From Planctomycetota bacterium (GTDB lineage Bacteria; Planctomycetota; Phycisphaerae; WQYP01): 11,852 bases of DNA. The notes under the pieces were generated by a model. That model saw nothing but the letters and a program-made list of their open reading frames with translations, was not told the DNA's origin and searched no databases. The DNA is taken from NCBI GenBank assembly GCA_021828935.1, contig JAJZCU010000025.1:1-11852 (forward strand), in the 5' to 3' direction. Shown here one piece after another: positions 6,088 to 11,852 of this stretch. The position numbers and the translations under genes are program-made. Each line of letters starts with the position of its first letter. Position 1 is the first letter of the stretch.

Positions 6088-9018
6088 ATGGCACAGCGGC
6101 AGGCGTCACGCCCTATTGTCTTGGTCACGGCGGTTTTAGCCGTTGGACTTTTTCTGGGCCGGGCAATCAAGCAGGTCTCGGCGGCCTCCAGTCGCAGGCT
6201 GCGCGTTGGCGCCGAGGCCCTCAGAATTGTCCGAAACGTCCGCGGCGTCTACGCCCGGCCGCCGGGGGGAGTGCCGTCGGGGGCGCTGCCGGGCGGGCCG
6301 GTGTTGGGGAACGGGGACATGGGCGTGGTGCTGGGGGGGACGCCTGACGCGTTGCGTTTTTATATTGGGAAATCTGATTTTTTCGGGGTTGTGCGCGGCT
6401 ACATGATGTCCATGGGGTCGTTGCGGTTGAGCATTCCGGCGCTCCGCGGCGCGTCGTACCATGCGCAGGAAAACATCGGCCCCGCCACCGTGACCGGGCA
6501 GTTTTCCAACTCCAACGGCGCCAAATTATCCCTGCGGGCGTGGGTGGCGGCGAAGGCCGACGCGCTTGTCATTCAACTGCGCAATGCCGGAAGATTCCCG
6601 CTTCCGGTTTCCGGCCGGCTGCTGGATGCATGGGGCACGCCCGGCAGCGCGCCGCTGCGCGGCCGCAGCGGTCGCATCGCCTTTCTTCGGGTCTCCCCCG
6701 ATACCGTGGCCGGCATCGTGGGGAATCAGATTAAACAGGGCCCGCGTGAGCCATTTCACGGACAAATCGGCGATGTGAAGATTTTTAATAAGGCGATCGG
6801 GCCGTCCCTGGCGCGACATGCCCGGCCCGTGATGGCGTGGCTGCAGGGAAAGGGGATTGTTACTGCTGGGGGCGCGCGCATCCGCCGCCGTGGAGCGAGA
6901 GGGTGGCGGTGCGCCTTAAACGGGGGCGCCAATTCGTACGCCAGTTTGGGCATGTTGCGCCTGCCGCAGCGCCAATTCACCCTGACCATGCGCGTGCGGG
7001 CCACGGCCCAAGGCGCCAAGAACGTGATCTTCGCCGCCCAGCCGAGCAATTTCTGGAGTTTTGGGCCACAGAATTATGATGGGTTTTCGCTGGCGCTAGA
7101 CCATGGCCGGCTGCGGGCCAGGTTGAATGAAACCGTCGCCCAAGCACGGGGCCGCTTTCCCATGAACCGTCCGGTGCGCGTAACGGTCAATTATAACGGC
7201 CGCGCCATGACAATCTTTGCCAATGGCCGCGAAGTTGCCCGCACGACTAAATTTCCGACGGCGGCGCAGGTGATGGGGGCGGATAAATATTCCATTCACG
7301 GCGGAGACAATCACATTCCTTATCAGGATACCAGCCCCAAGGGCGCGTTGTTTCTGCGTGCCTTGGGCGGGGGCAGCCAAATCGTTGCCGCCGGGCGACT
7401 GGGGGTGCGAATCGCGCCCCAGCGTACTGTAACGCTGGTGGTCATTGGGGCCGACAATCGCCATTCGCGGCGCTACTTCCGCGCCAGCGCAGCCTTGCTG
7501 GCAAAATTTAATGCGCACGCGGTGCATTCGCTGCAACGCGCGCACGCCGCGTGGTGGAAACATTTTTGGCAAAAATCATTCATAGAAATTCCAGATAAAA
7601 CAATTCAGAATGCGTGGTACGGTTCGCTGTACTTCCTGGCGTGCTGCAGCGCCCCCAGCCACGATGCCCCGGGCCTTTGGGGTAATTTTGTCACCACCAC
7701 CCACCCCGGCTGGCAGGGGGATTACACCCTGGATTACAACTATGAGGCAAACTTTTGGGCGGCATATCCCACCAACCATGTGGCGCTGGCCAGAAACTAT
7801 GACCGCGTGCTTTTAGGTTACATGCCGCGGGGAAAGGCCGAAGCCAAGGCCCGCGGTTATCAGGGAATCTATGATTATACCCACATGATCCCCTTGCCCG
7901 GCTGGGATGCCGACCCGAGTTTCTACATGAAGCAAAAAAGCGGCACCTTGTTTGCGTGCGTGGATTGCGTCATGCGCTGGCGTTACACGCGCAACCTTGC
8001 TTACGCCAGGAAGGTGTATCCGTTGCTGAGCGGCACGGCGCGCTTTTGGGACCACTACCTGCAATTAAAAAATGGCGTTTACGTGGACGCCAACGACGCG
8101 CCCGATGAAGGGCGCGACGGAAACGCCGTAAACCCAGCCACCAGCGTGGCCTTTCTCCGGCTGCTGTATACAAATTTAATTGTCATTAATCGGAATCTGC
8201 GCAAAAATGCCGCCCGTCGCCGCCGGTGGGAACATATTCTTAAGCATTTAAGTCCGCTGCCCATTGTGCGGGCATCCACTGTGCAGCCAATTGTAAATGC
8301 GGTGGGAAAAGCCAAAACCCATGGCCAATGGGTGATACGCCAAACGCAGCGGGGGCCGGCGTGGGTGAACATGGGAGATCGCTTTAAGCCGGGGTACAAG
8401 CCGCATCAGGAAGGTTCATCCGCGGGCATGACATCACTGATGGCGGTGTTTCCGGGCTGGCAGATCGGCCTGGAAAGTTCCCCGCGCGATCGCCAGGCGG
8501 CTTTGGCCACCGCGCGCTTTCAGCAACTGTGGTATGATTTTAATAACACCTCAACGTTTTATCCGGCGACCGCCTGTGCGGGGTATAATCCGCACAGCAT
8601 CCTCCGGCACATGCATGTTCTGGTGACGCATTTTATGACGCCCAATTTTGCCCTGCACTTCGGGGGCGGCGGCATTGAAAACTGTTCAGACGTACCAGCA
8701 GGCATTTGCGCCATGCTGCTGCAAAGTTATCAGAAAACTATCCACGTTTTCCCCGACTGGCCCAAAGCGAAGAACGCCCGATTTGGCGACCTGCTGGCGT
8801 GCGGAAATTTCCTGGTTTCCAGCCAAATAAAAAATGGGCGAGTGCGTTACGTGCGAATTGTCAGCCAAGCAGGACAAAAGTTGCGTTTGGCCAATCCCTG
8901 GCCCGGGCGGAAGGTGCGTGTTGTGGCGGGCGGCGCCGCGGGCCGGGCCCTGCATGGACCAGTGTTGACGCTGCCGACCGTGCGAAATGAAAAACTTACG
9001 TTTCGACCAGTGCAATAA
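6088..9018 (+). CDS. Secreted GH95-like glycoside hydrolase with inserted LamG-like domain
   Basis: This is a predicted exported (alpha/alpha)6-barrel glycosidase of 976 residues, related to GH95 (alpha-L-fucosidase/galactosidase). The start at 6088 gives a signal peptide: MAQRQASRP, a hydrophobic core IVLVTAVLAVGLFLG and likely cleavage after VSA near residue 32. The N-terminal beta-sandwich domain has GNGDMG at 74-79. Residues about 223-426 form a concanavalin/LamG-like insertion. The barrel covers about 481-880, with GDYTLDYNYEANFW (544-557) at the position of the GH95 YHLNINxQMNYW motif, DAPDEG (670-675) near the general acid position, and AVFPGWQIG (786-794) resembling the LYPG motif. 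The C-terminal part with MLLQSYQKTIHVFPDWP (876-892) and LANPWPG (934-940) is characteristic of GH95-type enzymes. One GH95 Asn is Asp here, so the specificity may be new. No transporter or regulator is adjacent. Confidence 0.75.
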   Translation: MAQRQASRPIVLVTAVLAVGLFLGRAIKQVSAASSRRLRVGAEALRIVRNVRGVYARPPGGVPSGALPGGPVLGNGDMGVVLGGTPDALRFYIGKSDFFGVVRGYMMSMGSLRLSIPALRGASYHAQENIGPATVTGQFSNSNGAKLSLRAWVAAKADALVIQLRNAGRFPLPVSGRLLDAWGTPGSAPLRGRSGRIAFLRVSPDTVAGIVGNQIKQGPREPFHGQIGDVKIFNKAIGPSLARHARPVMAWLQGKGIVTAGGARIRRRGARGWRCALNGGANSYASLGMLRLPQRQFTLTMRVRATAQGAKNVIFAAQPSNFWSFGPQNYDGFSLALDHGRLRARLNETVAQARGRFPMNRPVRVTVNYNGRAMTIFANGREVARTTKFPTAAQVMGADKYSIHGGDNHIPYQDTSPKGALFLRALGGGSQIVAAGRLGVRIAPQRTVTLVVIGADNRHSRRYFRASAALLAKFNAHAVHSLQRAHAAWWKHFWQKSFIEIPDKTIQNAWYGSLYFLACCSAPSHDAPGLWGNFVTTTHPGWQGDYTLDYNYEANFWAAYPTNHVALARNYDRVLLGYMPRGKAEAKARGYQGIYDYTHMIPLPGWDADPSFYMKQKSGTLFACVDCVMRWRYTRNLAYARKVYPLLSGTARFWDHYLQLKNGVYVDANDAPDEGRDGNAVNPATSVAFLRLLYTNLIVINRNLRKNAARRRRWEHILKHLSPLPIVRASTVQPIVNAVGKAKTHGQWVIRQTQRGPAWVNMGDRFKPGYKPHQEGSSAGMTSLMAVFPGWQIGLESSPRDRQAALATARFQQLWYDFNNTSTFYPATACAGYNPHSILRHMHVLVTHFMTPNFALHFGGGGIENCSDVPAGICAMLLQSYQKTIHVFPDWPKAKNARFGDLLACGNFLVSSQIKNGRVRYVRIVSQAGQKLRLANPWPGRKVRVVAGGAAGRALHGPVLTLPTVRNEKLTFRPVQ

Positions 9019-9091
9019 CGTAAATTCAGTGGCGCGCACGGAAGCTGCCGTGGTTGACAATCGCGTATCTGAAAAGACGGGAAGGCGGCCG

Positions 9092-10669
9092 ATGCCCCAA
9101 AATGATGGACAGTCTGCTGAAGTCGCTATGGCGCAGGGTGTCCCTTCCGCCGCAGAGGCCCTTGCGCAGGCTGCGGAGTTGGCCCGCGAAGACCCGCGCC
9201 TTAGGGCGATTCTGGATTCGGCGCCGGGGGTTCCGCAGGGCCTGTTCGAATATGCTGTTAAGCTTATGCGGGAAGGCGCCGACGCCCGCGCCGCCCTGGC
9301 CTTACGCTGCGCCTTGGCTTGGGCGCCGACCGACGTCAATCTTTGGACGCACCTGGGCCTGGCGTATGACCGCCTGGAAGCCGCGAACGATGCGCGTCTG
9401 GCGCTGGAACATTCGGTGCGGTTGGACCCGCGCGGCGCTGACACCTGGCTGCTGCTGGGCGGGGTGCTAAAAAAGCAGGGGCATCTGGACGCCGCCGTGG
9501 CCGCGTATGAAACGGTTCTACAAATGCTGCCTGAATCCGCATTGGCCTGGCAGTGTTTGGGCGTGGTGCGGCAGGAGCAAAAGCAGGACGCGCGGGCGGT
9601 TGACTGCTTCGAGCGGTGCGTGAAATTCGGCGGCGCCAACGCCCCCATGCTGGCCAACATCGGCAAGCTTTATTATCAATTGGGAAAACTCCGCGAGGCT
9701 TGCGCCGCGTACGGCCGGGCCGTGCAACTGGATCCGCATCATGCGGTTTATGCCCATGTCCACCGCCGGGTGCGGTTCGCCGTGGACGTGCTGGACGGCC
9801 TGCCCGTGAAGCACGCGGCGAAAAATTTCGAGGATTCCCAGCCGCCCGTTGCTGACCCCGAGGCCGATGATTTATCAGATGTTTTTGGCCACGCATTTGA
9901 TCTGCTGGCCGGCTACGGCCATACGGCGGCCGCCCAGCGCGTGGCGCTGAAGCGCGTGGAACTGTGGCCGGAAGATGGCGCCGCGCGATACATGCTGCAC
10001 GCGATCAATGGCGCGGCAATCACACGTTCACCGCCGGAGTTTGTGGCCCAACATTTTGACGCCTTTGCCGCCAGTTTTGACACGCAATTGGTGGAAGTGC
10101 TGCAATACAACCTTCCGAAAAAGCTGTGCGCAGCAGTATTCGAATGCGCCCAGGAATTGGCGCTTCCCATGCCCGAAAACGCCCTTGATGCCGGCTGCGG
10201 CACGGGACTCTGCGCGCCGATTTTGCGCCCGCGCGTGAAACGGCTTACCGGCGTTGATCTATCGGCCAAAATGCTTCAACAGGCAGCGCGTCGCAATATG
10301 TATGATGAGTTGGTATGTGATGACCTCGTTTCATTTCTTGACGCGCACCCGGCGGCATTTGACATGTTAATCGCAGCGGATGTGCTTATTTATATCGGTA
10401 ATCTTGCGGAATTCTTCGCGGCCGCGGGAAGCGCGTTAAAACCCGGCGCACTGCTGGCCGTGAGTACGGAAACCGCCCATCCGAAAGAGGCCGCCACGGC
10501 CGCCGCCGGTTATTTAATCAGGCCGTCGGGCCGATTCGCACATACCGACGCCTACGTGCTTGAACAAGCGGCGCCTTGGTTTGTTATGCACGGCGCCATC
10601 CCCACGACCGTTCGCCTGGACGCCGGCCGCGATCTGCCGGGAAGTATGTTTGTGTTTCAGCGTCGGTGA
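9092..10669 (+). CDS. TPR-repeat class I SAM-dependent methyltransferase
   Basis: This is a cytosolic fusion of tetratricopeptide repeats and a class I methyltransferase, resembling the 'predicted methyltransferase (contains TPR repeat)' group. With the start at 9092 it has 525 residues. TPR-like helices run from about residue 50 to 215, with repeats such as WTHLGLAYDRLEAANDARLA and a second one from WLLLGGVLKKQGHLDAAVAA. A linker leads to the methyltransferase at about 315-525. Motif I is ALDAGCGTG (364-372), the acidic residue of motif II is in GVDLSAKML (387-395), and motif IV is DMLIAADVLIYI (424-435). GGGAAGG-like purines (GACGGGAAGG) lie about ten bases before this ATG; the frame is open back to 8987, overlapping the hydrolase, but that segment lacks family character. 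It follows the hydrolase by 73 bases and may be co-transcribed. The methyl acceptor is unknown. Confidence 0.85.
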   Translation: MPQNDGQSAEVAMAQGVPSAAEALAQAAELAREDPRLRAILDSAPGVPQGLFEYAVKLMREGADARAALALRCALAWAPTDVNLWTHLGLAYDRLEAANDARLALEHSVRLDPRGADTWLLLGGVLKKQGHLDAAVAAYETVLQMLPESALAWQCLGVVRQEQKQDARAVDCFERCVKFGGANAPMLANIGKLYYQLGKLREACAAYGRAVQLDPHHAVYAHVHRRVRFAVDVLDGLPVKHAAKNFEDSQPPVADPEADDLSDVFGHAFDLLAGYGHTAAAQRVALKRVELWPEDGAARYMLHAINGAAITRSPPEFVAQHFDAFAASFDTQLVEVLQYNLPKKLCAAVFECAQELALPMPENALDAGCGTGLCAPILRPRVKRLTGVDLSAKMLQQAARRNMYDELVCDDLVSFLDAHPAAFDMLIAADVLIYIGNLAEFFAAAGSALKPGALLAVSTETAHPKEAATAAAGYLIRPSGRFAHTDAYVLEQAAPWFVMHGAIPTTVRLDAGRDLPGSMFVFQRR

Positions 10670-10688
10670 AGGGGGGGCGCAGGTTCAA

Positions 10689-11309
10689 TCACCGCACAGT
10701 TTTTCGGGCGGGAACCGGCGCGGGTTTGGCCGGGGCAACCACCGGCGCGCCGGGCGCATTCGGGACGCTGGCGGCTGCGACAGGCGCCGGCGCGCCCGGT
10801 GGCGAAGCGCTCGGCGCGAACAAATCCTGCTGGCCCGGCGCGGGGCGGTTGTCGGTGCGCATGGCCACCTGGGCGTCTTCCATCAGCTCGCCAAGATCAC
10901 GAAATTGCCGGTAAACCGATGCGAACCGCACATACGCAATGGGATCAATCTGGCGCACATGTTTCATCACCACTTCGCCCACGGCGGCGCTGGGTACTTC
11001 GCGGTGAAAGCGCTGGCTGATTTCCTCTTCCACCGTATCCACAATTTTCGCAATAACATCCCCGGCCACCGGCCGTTTGTAGCAGGCCTTCTGAATGCCT
11101 TCCAATACTTTAGAACGTTCATAAGGAACGCGTGAACCGTCTTTCTTCACAACGGTCATGCGAAAGGTTTCTTCCACGCGTTCATAAGTGGTGAAACGGC
11201 GATGACAAATATCGCATTGCCGCCGGCGGCGGATGGATTGACCATCTTCCACGGGGCGTGAATCGATCACGCGATCCTTTTCATCGGCACGGCAAAATGG
11301 GCAGCGCAT
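10689..11309 (-). CDS. nrdR: Transcriptional repressor NrdR with Pro/Ala-rich C-terminal extension
   Basis: NrdR senses ATP/dATP and represses ribonucleotide reductase genes. The zinc ribbon is complete: MRCPFC supplies Cys3 and Cys6 and QCDICHRRFTTYER supplies Cys32 and Cys35. DSRPVEDGQSIRRRR (16-30) and FTTYERVEE are family hallmarks. The ATP-cone domain runs from about residue 49 to 139, including VVKKDGSRVPYERSKVLEGI and YVRFASVYRQFRDL. Typical NrdR proteins are about 150-160 residues; this one has 206, because an Ala/Pro-rich disordered tail follows about residue 150. It lies downstream of panC on the same strand, 206 bases away, and ends 19 bases from the convergent TPR-methyltransferase gene. 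No NrdR box was recognised in its own upstream region. The start at 11309 is fixed by the conserved MRCPFC. Confidence 0.95.
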   Translation of the reverse strand: MRCPFCRADEKDRVIDSRPVEDGQSIRRRRQCDICHRRFTTYERVEETFRMTVVKKDGSRVPYERSKVLEGIQKACYKRPVAGDVIAKIVDTVEEEISQRFHREVPSAAVGEVVMKHVRQIDPIAYVRFASVYRQFRDLGELMEDAQVAMRTDNRPAPGQQDLFAPSASPPGAPAPVAAASVPNAPGAPVVAPAKPAPVPARKTVR

Positions 11310-11515
11310 GGCGTTTCCAGAAACATAAGTTAGTGCGTAGCGTATTGGGCGCAGCGACCGGCGTCAATTGCCGGCTGGCCTAACGGCTCAAATGGGGGTG
11401 GGCTTATATGGGGGAAGGGCTTCCAGCCCGGCGTAGTGATGTCTACGACAAGATTCCATCCATCAATGCAATGCGGTCGAACGAATTGGCGGCCAGGATG
11501 GCAACGCCGCGCCCG
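11310..11515. other. Gap between panC and nrdR, short hairpins only
   Basis: No gene is seen in these 206 bases. GGGCT-TCC-AGCCC (11417-11429) is a perfect five-pair stem with a three-base loop, and CCGGC...GCCGG around 11360-11375 forms another short stem. Neither is followed by a T run on the minus strand, so terminator function after panC is unproven. Confidence 0.3.
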
Positions 11516-11852
11516 TCACGGCGGCCCAATTACATTATCAATCAGACGCGTGTTGCCAAGTAGGGCGGCGGCCAGGATTACGTATTCCCCCGGGCGGGGC
11601 TCTGCCATCGGCGCCAATGTTTCCCTGTTGGCAATGGCGATGTATTGCGGCGCCAGCCCGGCGGTGGTGAGTCGCCATTGCATTTCTTCAACCAGCATCG
11701 CGCCCTGATTCGCTCCCGACGTCGCGCCATTTTCTATTTGGCCGGCGCCCCAGCAAAGCGCCGCAAACAGCGCCGGCGCAACGGCGCGTTCCGCAGGGCT
11801 TAAGTAGCGGTTGCGGCTGCTTAGGGCCAGACCGTCGGAATCGCGCACAGAT
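11516..11852 (-). CDS. panC: Pantothenate synthetase, C-terminal part (partial)
   Basis: PanC joins pantoate and beta-alanine with ATP in pantothenate (coenzyme A precursor) synthesis in the cytosol. Only the C-terminal 110 or so residues are present; the 5' end lies beyond the right edge of the window. The sequence from VRDSDGLALSSRNRYLSPAE carries the conserved SSRN loop, which acts like the KMSKS loop of this nucleotidyltransferase superfamily. A helical C-terminal subdomain follows and the end, LLGNTRLIDNVI, matches the family's LGxTRLIDN. No frameshift or missing conserved element is seen in the visible part. The GTG at 11848 is an internal codon, not the start. Confidence 0.93.
   Translation of the reverse strand, partial: SVRDSDGLALSSRNRYLSPAERAVAPALFAALCWGAGQIENGATSGANQGAMLVEEMQWRLTTAGLAPQYIAIANRETLAPMAEPRPGEYVILAAALLGNTRLIDNVIGPP

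Noticed and set aside
8987..9091. Upstream start for the TPR-methyltransferase overlapping the hydrolase
   Set aside because: The 35 extra residues are not TPR-like, and the ATG at 9092 has a purine-rich ribosome binding site.
8686..9666. Long antisense open frame of 326 codons on the minus strand over the hydrolase end and the TPR gene start
   Set aside because: It is rich in Ser, Arg, Ala and Pro with no recognisable motifs, and it lies opposite two well-supported genes; in GC-rich DNA such shadows are expected.
11310..11515. NrdR box or riboswitch upstream of nrdR
   Set aside because: I found no AT-rich palindromic NrdR box pair and no recognisable aptamer; only short GC hairpins are present.

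Overview
This GC-rich window looks like chromosomal DNA from an environmental bacterium, most likely a planctomycete (possibly Phycisphaerae) or a close PVC relative. That placement is an inference from gene content and style: a Gfo/Idh/MocA oxidoreductase, a secreted GH95-like hydrolase with a lectin-like insertion, an orphan ExeA-type ATPase, a TPR-methyltransferase fusion, a BshB1-like deacetylase and degenerate intergenic repeats. No rRNA, tRNA, CRISPR array, transposase or phage gene was seen.

Layout. Positions 2 to about 120 hold a fragment of RNase D in one frame. It runs into a Gfo/Idh/MocA oxidoreductase (to 1175) in another frame, so this is either a genomic fusion scar or an assembly chimera. 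A 742-bp gap (1176-1917) follows, built from diverged direct and inverted copies of a repeat rich in ATCCGCG/CGCGGAT. Next comes an ExeA/GspA-type AAA ATPase (1918-3414, plus). Convergent to it is a minus-strand pair in which citrate synthase (5376-4240) is followed by a PIG-L/BshB1-type deacetylase (4204-3515).

The divergent gap 5377-6087 contains a 232-bp MITE-like element with 24-bp terminal inverted repeats flanked by TA. Downstream on the plus strand are a 976-residue secreted GH95-like glycoside hydrolase (6088-9018) and a TPR-methyltransferase (9092-10669). Convergent to these are nrdR (11309-10689) and the 3' end of panC (11852-11516), both on the minus strand.

Functionally this is mixed housekeeping and accessory DNA: TCA cycle entry (citrate synthase), probable bacillithiol-type thiol metabolism (BshB1), control of ribonucleotide reductase (NrdR), pantothenate synthesis (PanC), and polysaccharide or sugar catabolism (the GH95-like enzyme and perhaps the Gfo/Idh oxidoreductase). 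I see no coherent new multi-gene system. The most unusual items are the apparently permuted LamG-like insertion in the GH95-like enzyme, the MITE-like element, the RNase D/Gfo junction and the intergenic repeat cluster.
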